From: an uncultured Ruminococcus sp.
Lineage (GTDB): Bacteria; Bacillota; Clostridia; Oscillospirales; Acutalibacteraceae
Reading direction: 5' to 3'
Assembly: GCA_945607165.1 (NCBI GenBank)
Contig: CALYYZ010000002.1
Location: 1-40,114, forward strand
DNA: 40,114 bases
Below, piece by piece: positions 1-8,796 of this stretch (its first letter is position 1; the number at the start of each line of letters is the position of its first letter). Made by a program: the position numbers and the translations under genes. The notes beneath the pieces were generated by a model. That model saw only the letters and a list, made by a program, of their open reading frames with translations, searched no databases and was not told the origin of the DNA.

Positions 1-388
1 CGGAGTGAGCCTGTGCAAGAGCAACACGGCGGTAAAGTGAGTCGACTCTGGCAAGCAGCTCGCTGGGTGAAAACGGCTTTGTAACATAGTCGTCGGCACC
101 GAGCATAAGTCCGGTTACCTTGTCCATCTCCTGTGTTTTTGCCGAAAGCATAATTATTCCGATTCCGCCGTTACGGTTTCTAAGCTCCTTGCACACTGTA
201 AAGCCGTCGATTCCCGGCATCATAACATCAAGAATTGCAACATCAAAGTCGCCGTCACTCTCGTCATATTTTTTAAGAGCAGTTTCGCCGCAGTCTGCCT
301 CAACAACCTCATAGCCTGCACGGGTGAGATTAATTACGACAAAGTCGCGAATTGCAGACTCATCTTCGCAAACAAGAATTTTTTTCAT
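1..388 (-). CDS. Response regulator receiver domain, OmpR/PhoB type (partial, 3' end outside window)
   Basis: This is the N-terminal ~129 residues of a two-component response regulator; the gene runs off the left edge, so the DNA-binding domain is not visible. The receiver fold is clear: an acidic pocket in KKILVCEDES, the phospho-acceptor Asp in VAILDVMMPGIDG, and the conserved Lys in DDYVTKPFSP. The start is fixed by a GGAGG ribosome site 7 bases before the ATG at 388. It follows a lipoprotein gene on the same strand by only 22 bases, so the two are probably co-transcribed with trmB. The output domain (OmpR winged helix or other) and the partner kinase are unknown. Family-level confidence is high. 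Confidence 0.93.
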   Translation of the reverse strand, partial: MKKILVCEDESAIRDFVVINLTRAGYEVVEADCGETALKKYDESDGDFDVAILDVMMPGIDGFTVCKELRNRNGGIGIIMLSAKTQEMDKVTGLMLGADDYVTKPFSPSELLARVDSLYRRVALAQAHS

Positions 389-410
389 ATTATTACCTCC
401 GTATAATTCT

Positions 411-1754
411 TTAGATAGTTGTATTATTCAGTGCAATAAATGCAGTTTTAATTTCATCATCGCTTAGGGAAAGTCGGTCGCCGTCACCGCTGTTGATGAA
501 GGTATAGGCGTATTTGCTGTCCTTGCTTATCAGCGTATAATCCTCGGCAGCTTTGCCGGCGTCCCAAACGGAAACCTCAAACATCTTTATTTCAAAGAGT
601 TTGCCGCCCTTTTTGCTGCCATTGAGCCTATAAAACGATGTTGTGTTGTCTGAAACACCGTATACTGCGGTGACTGTTTCGGCACTCCATTTGCTCGACA
701 TCTTAATTCCGTAGCTCAGGCTCAGGTCAACAACCATTGAGTTTTTTTCGGCGATTTTTTCGTCAGCAGGGGAGAGAACACAAAGAGACACCAAATCCGC
801 AACGGTTTCAGCGGAATCTTCGCCGGCTCGTTTTAGCTTTGACACAACGGGAATTTCAGCTGTGCGGTCATTGTCAAGATCTGCTGAAAGAATGAATCGA
901 TTTCGTTGAGTTTGGTTTGGCTTATTTTCTTTGTATAGTGGATTTCTCAAAAGAGAAAGCTCGGAATTGTAGTAAATCACCTGAGTATTAAGCTCGCCGT
1001 TTGCAAACTCACCATCAACAACAAGACCTGTTACACCCTCGCCCAGCTCAGACAAAATTACATTATCATATTTTATTACATTAGGATCCATAGCAGCAGC
1101 CGCCTTTGATACCAGCCTTTCGGATTTATCGTCATATTCAAGCATTGTTGCCGCCGAATCGTTTTCGGTGCCGAACAGAGAAAGCGTCATAACCTCGTTT
1201 TTTCCGTCTGAGTTAAAGTCGCCGCAGTAAAAAGACGAATACTGCTGACCGGAGGGAAGCTCAGTTGTCTTGCCGTTTGAGTATGAATAGCAGGAAAGCA
1301 GGTTTGAATTTTGAGTGTAGGTTGAATATCCCACCAAAATCTCCTTTGTGCCGCTTGCGGTTATATCGGAAAAGTCAACACAGTCAATGTCAGTGGTTTC
1401 AGTCACAAAGTCCTTTGAAAGCTTCCATTCGCCGCTTTTTTCATACATAACAAGCATATGAATTTTGGTGACATCCTCTCCAACGCTGTAGAAAGCAACT
1501 GCCTCGTCGGTGGAGTCTTTGTCAAGGTCATTCATAATGATGGCGCTGCGGTTGCTTCCGCTTTTGGGATACTTTAGCGTGTATTCACCCTTTGCGGCTG
1601 AGGCGATAAGCTGTTGGATTTCCGCCTCGTCTCCCATAGCCTTCGGAGGGCGTAAAAGACCGTTGGAGCCTACATCGGTAAGCGAACAGCCGCAAAGGCT
1701 TACGCTCAAAAAAACACTTAACATGGCAATCACCGAGAAACAGTGTTTTTTCAT
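411..1754 (-). CDS. Putative lipoprotein with FG-GAP/VCBS-like repeats
   Basis: A 447-residue secreted lipoprotein. Residues 1-23 form a lipoprotein signal peptide with a Leu-Cys-Gly-Cys lipobox (Cys23). The mature part carries spaced Asp-rich motifs such as NDLDKDSTDEAV, GDFNSDGKNEVM and ADLDNDRTAEIP. These resemble the calcium-binding loops of FG-GAP/VCBS beta-propeller repeats, so an extracellular propeller is likely. I cannot name a ligand. It lies between trmB (23 bases upstream) and a response regulator (22 bases downstream) on the same strand. It could be a sensor accessory protein of that two-component system, but this rests on position alone. Confidence 0.8.
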   Translation of the reverse strand: MKKHCFSVIAMLSVFLSVSLCGCSLTDVGSNGLLRPPKAMGDEAEIQQLIASAAKGEYTLKYPKSGSNRSAIIMNDLDKDSTDEAVAFYSVGEDVTKIHMLVMYEKSGEWKLSKDFVTETTDIDCVDFSDITASGTKEILVGYSTYTQNSNLLSCYSYSNGKTTELPSGQQYSSFYCGDFNSDGKNEVMTLSLFGTENDSAATMLEYDDKSERLVSKAAAAMDPNVIKYDNVILSELGEGVTGLVVDGEFANGELNTQVIYYNSELSLLRNPLYKENKPNQTQRNRFILSADLDNDRTAEIPVVSKLKRAGEDSAETVADLVSLCVLSPADEKIAEKNSMVVDLSLSYGIKMSSKWSAETVTAVYGVSDNTTSFYRLNGSKKGGKLFEIKMFEVSVWDAGKAAEDYTLISKDSKYAYTFINSGDGDRLSLSDDEIKTAFIALNNTTI

Positions 1755-1777
1755 ACCGGCAGCCTCCTTTCGTCTGA

Positions 1778-2446
1778 TTAATCAACTTGCTTTGCAATGC
1801 AGTACTTTATTTTGATACCCTGCTGTGAAAACATTTTTTCGTGTTCTGTCTGAATGTTGTCATTTACACTGCTTGCGTGTAAATCTCTTGTGATAAAGGT
1901 TATTTCGTATCCGCTTTGCTCAAAGTACTCAAGACTTTCTTCAAAGAGGTTGTCATCGTCTGTCTTAAAGCGGATTTCAGCGTCTTTTTTCAGAAAGGTC
2001 TTGTACATTTCAAGCTTTTTGAAATAAGTCAGCCTGCGTTTTTTGTGCTTCGGTCTCGGCCAGGGATTACAGAAGTTTATGTAAAGCCTGTCAATTTCAT
2101 CACCCGAGGTAATGATTTTATCGAGCTGTTCAACATTGTAATTCACCAGCAAAAGATTATCAATATCCTGCTGAGTCTTTCCGCTTTCCTCAAACAGCTT
2201 AACAATGGTTCTCCTGCCGACTCCGAGCATATCAATTTTAATATCAACGGCTATGATGTTCCTGTCGGGATTTTCAAGCGCAAGCCTGCCCGCAAAGCCG
2301 CCCTTTCCGCAGCCGATTTCAAGGTAAAGGGGCTGCTCCTTTTTAAAGGCGGATTTCCATTTTCCGGCAAGCGTTTCAGGCTCCTTTACAAAGAAGTCGC
2401 AAACCGAAAGCTCAGGCTCCGCCCACTTTTTCTTCCTTATTCTCAT
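1778..2446 (-). CDS. trmB: tRNA (guanine-N7-)-methyltransferase
   Basis: This enzyme uses S-adenosylmethionine to make m7G at position 46 of the tRNA variable loop. The 222-residue protein has the family's N-terminus (MRIRKKKWAEPEL), the SAM-binding loop EIGCGKGGFAGRLA, the signature NFCNPWPRPKHKKRRL, and a C-terminal FKTDDDNLFEESLEYF segment. An in-frame extension to 2491 exists, but homologues start at MRIRKKKW and an AAGGA site lies upstream of 2446, so I chose that start. A TTGCAT-17-TATAAT promoter precedes it. It appears to lead an operon with the lipoprotein and response regulator. Confidence 0.95.
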   Translation of the reverse strand: MRIRKKKWAEPELSVCDFFVKEPETLAGKWKSAFKKEQPLYLEIGCGKGGFAGRLALENPDRNIIAVDIKIDMLGVGRRTIVKLFEESGKTQQDIDNLLLVNYNVEQLDKIITSGDEIDRLYINFCNPWPRPKHKKRRLTYFKKLEMYKTFLKKDAEIRFKTDDDNLFEESLEYFEQSGYEITFITRDLHASSVNDNIQTEHEKMFSQQGIKIKYCIAKQVD

Positions 2447-2511
2447 ACTTGTACTGTTCCTTAACTGCGGTGAAAAAAGGCATACCACCACATATAGTTA
2501 TTTACCGTATC

Positions 2512-2540
2512 ATTATATCAAATTGTTACAAATTATGCAA
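2512..2540 (-). promoter_or_regulatory. Sigma-A-type promoter of trmB operon
   Basis: Read on the minus strand, TTGCAT (2540-2535) and TATAAT (2517-2512) are separated by 17 bases. This fits a housekeeping promoter about 65 bases upstream of the trmB start. Confidence 0.65.
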
Positions 2541-2579
2541 TGATTTTTTATAAAAATGTAATCTGACACAGTAAAATAA

Positions 2580-2610
2580 CAAAATGCCGGGGCGTTGTGT
2601 AACCCCGGCA
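2580..2610 (-). terminator. Rho-independent terminator of the NIF3 gene
   Basis: A perfect 8-bp stem, TGCCGGGG (2585-2592) with CCCCGGCA (2603-2610), has a 10-base loop. On the minus strand it is followed by a short T run. It lies directly after the NIF3-family stop codon and before the trmB promoter. Confidence 0.75.
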
Positions 2611-2627
2611 GAAAAATACTGTAAAAA

Positions 2628-3389
2628 CTACTGCAAATATTTAATTTTATCGGAATAAACCGCCGATTTTGTGAATTTTGTTTCGGGAAATTTCTCTGAC
2701 AGCACCTTTACAAGCTCTGCGGTCACAACATCCTCGGTCTTAAAGTGACCTGCGTCTACAACCGCCACGGAAAGCTCGTTTGCTGCGTTGATTTCATGGT
2801 GCTTTATTTCGCCGGTAACGAGAACATCGGCTCCCTCGGCGGCAGCGGCAAAAATTTCGCTTCCGCCTGCTCCCGAGCAAAGAGCTACCCTTTTGATTTC
2901 TCCTGAGAAGTCCGTATATCTTACTCCCTCGCAGTTAAGTGCCTGTTTTACAAATTTTGCAAAATCCCTAATATTCATTGTGGTATCAAGCTCGCCCGTA
3001 AAAAGGCATTCACCCTTGTCGGATTTTTTGACAGAATCCAGCTTCAGTGCCCTTGCAAGGCAGAGGTTTACACCGAAGCTCTCGCTCAAATCAAGATTTG
3101 TGTGCATACAAACGGCTGAGATTCCCCCTTGAGCTAAGAGATATACAACACTCTCACTGTCGAGCCTTTTAAGCGGATTGAAAATTACGGGGTGGTGGCT
3201 TATGATAAGCTCACAGCCGAGGTTTTGAGCCTCAAGCACAACCTCTTTTGTGATATCAAGAGTTACAAGCACACGACTTACGACGGCAGTCTTGCTGCCG
3301 ACCAGTATACCCACATTATCATATTCCATTGCACTGTCAAGCGGCGCAACGCTTTCAAACCAATTCAAAATATCATTTACAGCGGTCAT
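2628..3389 (-). CDS. NIF3-like dinuclear metal centre protein (YqfO/YbgI family)
   Basis: A 253-residue member of the NIF3 family, a conserved toroidal hexamer with a two-metal site. Visible metal-site motifs are the His pair in ELIISHHPVIFNPLKRL, the His in AVCMHTNLDLS, and the C-terminal AGHFKTEDVV. The PII-like insertion found in longer homologues such as B. subtilis YqfO is absent, so this is the short form. It overlaps the end of trmK by 17 bases, an arrangement common in Firmicutes that suggests translational coupling. The biochemical role is unsettled in the literature; some homologues are annotated as GTP cyclohydrolase type 2, which this sequence does not establish. Confidence 0.9.
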   Translation of the reverse strand: MTAVNDILNWFESVAPLDSAMEYDNVGILVGSKTAVVSRVLVTLDITKEVVLEAQNLGCELIISHHPVIFNPLKRLDSESVVYLLAQGGISAVCMHTNLDLSESFGVNLCLARALKLDSVKKSDKGECLFTGELDTTMNIRDFAKFVKQALNCEGVRYTDFSGEIKRVALCSGAGGSEIFAAAAEGADVLVTGEIKHHEINAANELSVAVVDAGHFKTEDVVTAELVKVLSEKFPETKFTKSAVYSDKIKYLQ

Positions 3390-4050
3390 TCAGATTCTCC
3401 TCAAGCAGTTTTGCGGTTTCACTAAATTCTGAGCTTCCCCTTGCCTTGTTTTTCAAATCCTTTATTTTGCCTTCAGTAAAACGGCGGTGCAATGCCTTTT
3501 TCTCAGGCTCAAGCTTTCCGATATACGGAAAAAGCCTGTCCTGAACTCCGGCTTTTCCTGTATAGGAAGCAAGCAAAACGGTATAGCATTTTCCTGCGGC
3601 AACACAGCAGTCCTGTTTTAGAATTTCAAAGCCGTTGCCGTTAAGCCATTCAAGCAGTACCTCGCTTCTTGTCATCGGCTGCAAAATAAAGTGCTTTGTG
3701 CTGTCCTTTGAAAGCAGTGATTGAGATAGAATTTTCACAATCAGCTCTCCGCCCATTCCGGCAATTACTATATCGTCGGTTTCATCGGCTGAAATCTCGC
3801 TCAGTCCGTCGCTCAGCCGAGCAGTTATCCTATCGCATAGGCCTGAAGAGCTGATGGCTTCAAGCCCTCTTTTAAGCGGTTCGGGATTGATGTCGGAGGC
3901 TATTGCGCAAGGGCATTTTCCGGTTTTGCACAGCCAAATCGGCAAGAATGCGTGGTCTGTGCCTATGTCGGCGAGTCTTGCGCCTTCTCTTACAAAATCC
4001 GCACACAGACTCAGCCTGCTGTCAAGCCTTGAACTCGTGGAATGGCTCAT
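3373..4050 (-). CDS. trmK: tRNA (adenine(22)-N1)-methyltransferase
   Basis: A 225-residue class I methyltransferase of the TrmK/COG2384 family, which makes m1A22 in tRNA using SAM. The N-terminal SAM loop is REGARLADIGTDHAFLPIWL, and DDIVIAGMGGELIVKIL is the family's second hallmark. A coiled C-terminal tail (KLEPEKKALHRRFTEGKIK) is also typical. It overlaps the NIF3 gene downstream by 17 bases and the DUF1858 gene upstream by 4 bases, so the three form a tight operon. Confidence 0.93.
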   Translation of the reverse strand: MSHSTSSRLDSRLSLCADFVREGARLADIGTDHAFLPIWLCKTGKCPCAIASDINPEPLKRGLEAISSSGLCDRITARLSDGLSEISADETDDIVIAGMGGELIVKILSQSLLSKDSTKHFILQPMTRSEVLLEWLNGNGFEILKQDCCVAAGKCYTVLLASYTGKAGVQDRLFPYIGKLEPEKKALHRRFTEGKIKDLKNKARGSSEFSETAKLLEENLNDRCK

Positions 4051-4244
4051 TGACCTATTGCTTTATTGAGGTCATCAAGAAGCGTGTCAACATTAGCTCC
4101 GTGCACCATACAAGCCTCGCCTATTGTCTCGCCCCTTGAGGCGGGACAGCCAAGGCAGTGCATACCTATGCTGAAAAACAGCTCGGCGGTTTCGGGATAT
4201 TTGTCGAGTACATCTCCGATGATTGAATCCTTTGTAATTTTCAT
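4047..4244 (-). CDS. DUF1858 domain protein (disulfide/redox-associated)
   Basis: A 65-residue protein consisting of one DUF1858 domain. The hallmark is a Cys-x-x-Cys in IGMHCLGCPASRGETIGEAC with a third Cys downstream. The family is often linked to hybrid-cluster or redox proteins. A longer in-frame start at 4307 exists, but a GGAGG site 8 bases before the ATG at 4244 and the conserved MKITKDSIIGDVL opening favour the short form. It overlaps trmK by four bases. No partner enzyme is visible, so the function is unknown beyond probable redox or metal chemistry of the cysteines. Confidence 0.85.
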   Translation of the reverse strand: MKITKDSIIGDVLDKYPETAELFFSIGMHCLGCPASRGETIGEACMVHGANVDTLLDDLNKAIGQ

Positions 4245-4336
4245 TTGTAATTCCTCCGTTAATTGATTTTTTATTTGTTTTGCGTATTTTTTATTTATTC
4301 TTTGCACTTATGCATTTTTATGCACCTGCATTAACG

Positions 4337-5872
4337 CTATTTTCCTCTTGACCAATATTTTCGGTCAAGGCTTCTGTATTGCACTGCCTCTAAAACATGC
4401 TCTGAGCGAATAACCTCGGACTGCTCCAAATCTGCAATGGTGCGAGCAACCTTGAGTACCCTGTCATAAGCTCTGGCTGTAAGTCCCAGACTGACAAAGG
4501 CATTTTTTAAGGTTTTCTCGGCGGCGCTGTCAATTATGCAGATTTCATCAAACTGAGCGGCATTGATTTTTGCATTGCATTTGACCTCGCTGCCTTTGAA
4601 TCTGTTTCGCTGAAGCTCTCTTGCAGCATTAACCCGCCGTTTTATTTCAGCTGAGGTCTCTGTGACCTCCGTGTTTCTCAGCTCCTCAAATTTCACCGGC
4701 GGCACCTCAATATGAATATCAAAGCGGTCAAGCAGTGGACCGGAGATTCTGTTTATGTATCTGTTGATTTTCATTTCTGAGCAGGTGCAGTGATGGCTTT
4801 CATCTCCGAAATAACCGCATGGACAGGGATTCATCGCTGCAACAACGGTAATCGAGCAAGGATAGGTGCAGTTTTGAGCAGAACGGGAGATTGTTATGCT
4901 GCCGTCCTCAATGGGCTGGCGCAGTACCTCAAGGGCATTGCGTGAAAATTCGGGCAGCTCGTCCAAAAACAAAACTCCGTTGTGAGCAAGCGAAACCTCA
5001 CCCGGACGGATAGCACCGGAGCCGCCTCCTCCCAAGCCTACGGGAGTAACGGTGTGGTGCGGAGCACGAAAGGGGCGAACCGTTACCAGACCATTTCCGT
5101 GAAGTGTACCGGCAATGGAGTGAATTTTGGTTGTTTCAATCATTTCCTCAAAGCTCATATCCGGCAGAATTGAAGGAAGTCGCTTTGCAAGCATACTTTT
5201 GCCCGAGCCGGGAGGACCGATAAGAAGAATATTATGACCTCCGGCAGCGGCAATCTCAAGCGCTCGCTTAGCCTCGTACTGACCCTTTACCTGAGAAAAA
5301 TCCGGCAAAAACTCGGTCTGCGCTTTATTTTCGCAGGGGCTTGCCTTTGCAGGCTTTGCATTAAGCTCACCGTTTAATAGCTGTTTTAGCTCGACTATGT
5401 CGCTGACAGGATACACCGAGATTCCCTTTACAACCGCCGCTTCGTTTACATTCTGCCTTGGAACATATATTTTTTCAATTCCGCATTGAGCCGCCTTAAT
5501 CACCATTGAAAGCACACCCTTAACGGGACGCACCTCTCCTCCGAGCGACAGCTCGCCGATAAACGCACAGCCGGACAGCTCTGTTCTGATTCTGTGGGTA
5601 AGCTTCAGCAGTGCAACCGCTATCGGCAGGTCATAGATAGGGCCTTCCTTTTTTATGTCGGCAGGGGCAAGGTTTAGGGTGATGTGGGCATTCGGAATTG
5701 TAAATCCGCAGTTTACCATTGCGCTTCTTACTCTGTCCCGGCTTTCCTTGACGGCTGTGTCGGGAAGTCCTACCATATCAAAGGCTGCAAGTCCCTGACG
5801 AAGGGTTGCCTCAATCTCTACCCTATAGCCGTCCATTCCGTTTATCCCAAAGCTGCTGCATCTTACAACCAC
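4337..5872 (-). CDS. YifB family Mg chelatase-like AAA+ ATPase (ComM-like)
   Basis: A ~511-residue protein with the YifB/ComM layout. An N-terminal ChlI-like domain ([18 protein letters not shown]) is followed by an AAA+ ATPase with Walker [15 protein letters not shown] and Walker [12 protein letters not shown] Cys cluster ([11 protein letters not shown] then HHCTCS) and a C-terminal Mg-chelatase domain ([21 protein letters not shown]) follow. ComM of gamma-proteobacteria is a branch-migration helicase in transformation; the clostridial role is less defined. A GTG at 5881 is in frame but abuts the AGGGGAG ribosome site, so the GTG at 5872 fits better. Ninety-two bases separate it from the DUF1858 gene. 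Confidence 0.92.
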   Translation of the reverse strand: MVVRCSSFGINGMDGYRVEIEATLRQGLAAFDMVGLPDTAVKESRDRVRSAMVNCGFTIPNAHITLNLAPADIKKEGPIYDLPIAVALLKLTHRIRTELSGCAFIGELSLGGEVRPVKGVLSMVIKAAQCGIEKIYVPRQNVNEAAVVKGISVYPVSDIVELKQLLNGELNAKPAKASPCENKAQTEFLPDFSQVKGQYEAKRALEIAAAGGHNILLIGPPGSGKSMLAKRLPSILPDMSFEEMIETTKIHSIAGTLHGNGLVTVRPFRAPHHTVTPVGLGGGGSGAIRPGEVSLAHNGVLFLDELPEFSRNALEVLRQPIEDGSITISRSAQNCTYPCSITVVAAMNPCPCGYFGDESHHCTCSEMKINRYINRISGPLLDRFDIHIEVPPVKFEELRNTEVTETSAEIKRRVNAARELQRNRFKGSEVKCNAKINAAQFDEICIIDSAAEKTLKNAFVSLGLTARAYDRVLKVARTIADLEQSEVIRSEHVLEAVQYRSLDRKYWSRGK

Positions 5873-5913
5873 TGCGTTCACTCCCCTTTGACAAAATGTA
5901 ACACGATAAAATG

Positions 5914-5942
5914 ATTATATCATTATAACGGTCACATTACAA
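5914..5942 (-). promoter_or_regulatory. Promoter of the yifB-family gene
   Basis: On the minus strand TTGTAA (5942-5937) and TATAAT (5919-5914) are 17 bases apart, about 40 bases upstream of the start codon. It is back to back with the sigma-factor promoter at 6038-6066. Confidence 0.6.
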
Positions 5943-6037
5943 GTGGTGCGGCTACAAAAAATCGACAAAAACTCGTATATTATGCACAAAAAATATTAAT
6001 GTATTATTGCAAATTTACAGAAAACACAGTTAAATGC

Positions 6038-6066
6038 TTGACAACTATCCTGATTTATTATATTAT
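6038..6066 (+). promoter_or_regulatory. Near-consensus promoter of the sigma-factor gene
   Basis: TTGACA (6038-6043) and TATTAT (6061-6066) have a 17-base spacer, placing the transcript start near 6073. This lies downstream of the first in-frame ATG (5999), so that ATG cannot be the start. Confidence 0.75.
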
Positions 6067-6100
6067 TTATAAAGGATTACTGTTGCGTCGGGGTGAGTGT

Positions 6101-6688
6101 GTGGATAAAAGGGAGATCTCTTATTCTTCACTTGACGACGATAAGCTTGCATTGCTTTCCTCGAATGGAGATGACAAGGCGTTCAACGAGCTTGTGGTGC
6201 GTTACCTTGGGCTTATAAACAATATTGCCTTTCGCTATTATGCCGAGGGCTATGAGCTGAAGGATTTTGTGCAGGAGGGCTTGCTGGGTATGCTTTATTC
6301 CTGTCGTACCTATGACAACGGCGGATTGTCAAGCTTTAAAAGCTATCTTTCGCTGATTGTGGAACGCAGGTTTATTTCCATTGTTCGCCGATTTAATTCT
6401 CAAAAGGCGGTGCCTCAGTCTGCTGTTGTGCATATTGACTCAGTCAGTGATGAGCTTGAGTCACAGCAGGGTAATCCTGAGGAGCTTTTACTGTGCAGGG
6501 AACAGCTTGAGGGTGCACTCAGAGAGCTTAGGAGCGTTCTTTCCCGCAGTGAGTACGAGGTGCTTATGCTCTTCTGTGCAGGGCTAAGCTACAGACAGAT
6601 TGCGAAAAAGCTGAATATTTCGGAAAAATCTGCTGACAACGCTCTGCAAAGAGCCCGCAAAAAAATCAGCAGTATGGATATGTCCTGA
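6101..6688 (+). CDS. RNA polymerase sigma factor, SigH-like
   Basis: A 195-residue sigma-70 family protein. Region 2 is visible as ELVVRYLGLINNIAFRYYA...LKDFVQEGLLGMLYSCRTYD. Region 4 is the C-terminal helix-turn-helix LSYRQIAKKLNISEKSADNALQRARKKI. The ...KSADNALQRARKK ending is typical of SigH (sigma-30), which controls stationary-phase and early sporulation genes in Bacilli and Clostridia. I chose the GTG at 6101, preceded by a GGGGTG ribosome site, because the promoter at 6038-6066 starts the mRNA after the ATG at 5999. No anti-sigma gene is adjacent. The regulon here cannot be read from sequence. Confidence 0.88.
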   Translation: MDKREISYSSLDDDKLALLSSNGDDKAFNELVVRYLGLINNIAFRYYAEGYELKDFVQEGLLGMLYSCRTYDNGGLSSFKSYLSLIVERRFISIVRRFNSQKAVPQSAVVHIDSVSDELESQQGNPEELLLCREQLEGALRELRSVLSRSEYEVLMLFCAGLSYRQIAKKLNISEKSADNALQRARKKISSMDMS

Positions 6689-6754
6689 ATAGTATCGGCG
6701 GTGCAATTCCGCACGGGACAAATTTTTATTATGCCAAAAGAGAGGTAAAAACCA

Positions 6755-7036
6755 ATGTACGAAGACAAGACACTCGTTTGCAAAGAATGCGGAAACGAAT
6801 TCGTTTTCACTGCAGGAGAGCAGGAATTTTACGCTGAAAAGGGCTTTGTAAATGAGCCGCAGCGTTGTAAGGAGTGCAGACAGGCAAGAAAGAACGCTGC
6901 AAGAGCCGGTCGTGAATATCACGAGACCATCTGTGCTGAGTGCGGCGGACCTGCAAAAATTCCTTTCCAGCCTATGGAGGGCAAGAGCTATTATTGCAGC
7001 GATTGCTTTGCAAAGAGAAAAGCAGATGCTGAATAA
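6755..7036 (+). CDS. Zinc-ribbon protein with two CxxC pairs per half
   Basis: A 93-residue Cys-rich protein. The N-terminal half has VCKECGNEF and RCKECR. The C-terminal half has ICAECGG and YYCSDCF. Each pair would form a four-Cys zinc site, matching the small clostridial zinc-ribbon proteins annotated as probable zinc-binding domains. A GAGAGG site precedes the ATG. It follows the sigma-factor gene by 67 bases on the same strand and is closed by the hairpin at 7072-7100, so the two may share a transcript. The function is unknown; nucleic-acid or protein binding is possible. Confidence 0.85.
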   Translation: MYEDKTLVCKECGNEFVFTAGEQEFYAEKGFVNEPQRCKECRQARKNAARAGREYHETICAECGGPAKIPFQPMEGKSYYCSDCFAKRKADAE

Positions 7037-7071
7037 TATTTTGATATAAAAGATAATATTTTTGCACTGTA

Positions 7072-7100
7072 GCGGCAGGATTTTTCCTGCCGCATTTTTT
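7072..7100 (+). terminator. Rho-independent terminator after the zinc-ribbon gene
   Basis: A perfect 9-bp stem, GCGGCAGGA (7072-7080) with TCCTGCCGC (7085-7093), is followed by A and six T residues. Confidence 0.9.
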
Positions 7101-7203
7101 CGTTTTTGAAAAATTTAGTGCAACGACACGCAATCCGTACCTGCAGGTATATAATGATATATCATCTTTGCCATTATGTTTCAAGCCTTTTTACATAAAT
7201 CAA

Positions 7204-7231
7204 ATCGGGACTGCCGTTTGACAGTCCCGAT
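7204..7231 (-). terminator. Hairpin terminator after the G5/M23 gene
   Basis: A perfect 10-bp stem, ATCGGGACTG (7204-7213) with CAGTCCCGAT (7222-7231), lies five bases past the stop codon. The T tract on the minus strand is weak (TTTGATTT), so termination is likely but not certain. Confidence 0.65.
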
Positions 7232-7235
7232 GAAA

Positions 7236-8771
7236 TTAAGAAACGAACTTAAGGGGATTGAGTTTTGTTGAGTTTTGCATAACCTCAAAGTGCAGGTGAG
7301 GACCTGTTGAGTTACCCGTAGAGCCTACATAACCGATTGTCTGACCCTTAGAAACTCTCTGACCTGCCGAAACAGCAAGCGAGCTGCAATGTCCGTAAAG
7401 TGTGGTGTAGCCGTTGCCGTGGTCAATAATTACACAGCTGCCGTAGCCGTCGCCATAATCGCCCGAGCGAGTAACTACACCGCCGTCGGAAGCTACGATT
7501 GCCTGTCCGTAAATGCCGCCTGCGGCAATGTCAATTCCATTGTGCATTCTGCCCCAGCGCCACTCAAAATAGCTTGAGATGCTGTGAGTGTAGGGAACGG
7601 GCCAAGTGAAGCTGCCCGATGAAGAGCCGCCTGACGAATAGCTTGCCGATGAGGACGAAGCAGCAGAATATGAGGATGTGCCTCTTGTCTTTTTACCCTT
7701 GATTACTACCTCGTCAACAGCCTCTTTTAGCACCTTGACATCGGTCTGCACAGCGTTTGTCTGAACACCGTCAACAAAGGTGGTTCTAACCGTTACTTCT
7801 GCTTCGCCGTTTTTACCCTCGGTCTTTACCTTTTTATAATCGGAATACTGAGATTCGTCATACTCTGTTATGGTTTCATAGGGAGTTTCCCTTGTGTAGA
7901 CGATATCGGTTGAAAGTGCAATAGAGAGTTTGTCCTTTGCAGCAGAGATAATATCGTCTGCATTCATAAGACTCTCGGCTGCAACATTGTTTCTGATTTC
8001 AACATCATTTGCAAATTCGGTTGTTGTTTCGTCATCATAGTCTGCACGAGCCTCAAAAAGAATCTGCTCAAGCTCGGTATAAAGCTTCTCACCTTCAACG
8101 GTTACTCCGATGAGCTTGCCGTCAACAAAAAGGGCAGTGGTTGTGCTCTGAATACCTACATTTGTTCTGCCGTCTGAAAAGCTCTCATAGCCGACAGCCT
8201 CATCGTATGAGGAGGGCATTGCAAAGCCGTAGTTTACGGGAACAGAAGTCGCTTGTGTTTCTGTTTCGGTATTTACCGAGTTTTTGCTGTCAGAGTCTTT
8301 TGAAAGCTCAACTGCTCCGGAAACAGTAACACAGGAAAGCATAATTGCAATCGAGCAGGCAATAACCGCAAGCATGGCTCTCTTTTTTGACGATCTGTGT
8401 GCCTTTGGTTCAAGATGTCCCTGTTTTTTAGCTGTATGACTGCTGAAGCTGATGATTGCTTCCTTAGCCGAAGAGCTGTACTCGCTTTTGTTTCCGTTTC
8501 TGCTGTCAATGTAGCGTTTGTCAATTACGGAAACGCTTTTTTTTGCAGGCTTGATTTTTGCAGTCTGCTTTGACGCTGCTCTTTTGATTTTAAGCTCGTC
8601 AACCTTTTTTGAGGTTGATTTTGCCGCCATTTTTGCCACTCTCTTAGCAAAGCGGGCTGTCTTGGCTGCGGTGCCGAGTTTTTTCTGATTTGATTTCTTA
8701 GAAATCGGATGTTTTGTTGAAAGACTTTCTATTTCATTGAAACCTTCCAAACCAATGAATTTTGTCTCCAA
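7236..8771 (-). CDS. Membrane-anchored M23 metallopeptidase with G5 domain
   Basis: A 511-residue cell-wall endopeptidase candidate. It has a long, very basic cytoplasmic N-terminus (about 130 residues, Lys/Arg/Ser rich) and a single membrane segment near residues 131-153 (AMLAVIACSIAIMLSCVTVS). An extracellular region with a G5 domain ends VDEVVIKGKK, followed by a Ser/Tyr-rich linker and a C-terminal LytM/M23 domain. Zinc motifs are complete: MHNGIDIAAGG, the His in LYGHCSS, and GPHLHFEVM. The start is TTG at 8771, with AGGAG eight bases upstream; no ATG fits. A TTGCAA-16-TATAAT promoter and a WalR-like box lie upstream. It probably trims peptidoglycan cross-links. Confidence 0.92.
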   Translation of the reverse strand: METKFIGLEGFNEIESLSTKHPISKKSNQKKLGTAAKTARFAKRVAKMAAKSTSKKVDELKIKRAASKQTAKIKPAKKSVSVIDKRYIDSRNGNKSEYSSSAKEAIISFSSHTAKKQGHLEPKAHRSSKKRAMLAVIACSIAIMLSCVTVSGAVELSKDSDSKNSVNTETETQATSVPVNYGFAMPSSYDEAVGYESFSDGRTNVGIQSTTTALFVDGKLIGVTVEGEKLYTELEQILFEARADYDDETTTEFANDVEIRNNVAAESLMNADDIISAAKDKLSIALSTDIVYTRETPYETITEYDESQYSDYKKVKTEGKNGEAEVTVRTTFVDGVQTNAVQTDVKVLKEAVDEVVIKGKKTRGTSSYSAASSSSASYSSGGSSSGSFTWPVPYTHSISSYFEWRWGRMHNGIDIAAGGIYGQAIVASDGGVVTRSGDYGDGYGSCVIIDHGNGYTTLYGHCSSLAVSAGQRVSKGQTIGYVGSTGNSTGPHLHFEVMQNSTKLNPLKFVS

Positions 8772-8796
8772 ATTAATTTCTCCTATCTCATTAACT

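Noticed and set aside
5999-6100. Longer N-terminus for the sigma factor from the ATG at 5999
   Set aside because: The TTGACA-17-TATTAT promoter at 6038-6066 would lie inside the coding sequence, and the extra residues do not resemble sigma factors.
6972-7184. Minus-strand ORF across the zinc-ribbon gene end and terminator
   Set aside because: It reads through a strong rho-independent terminator and is a shadow of the plus-strand gene.
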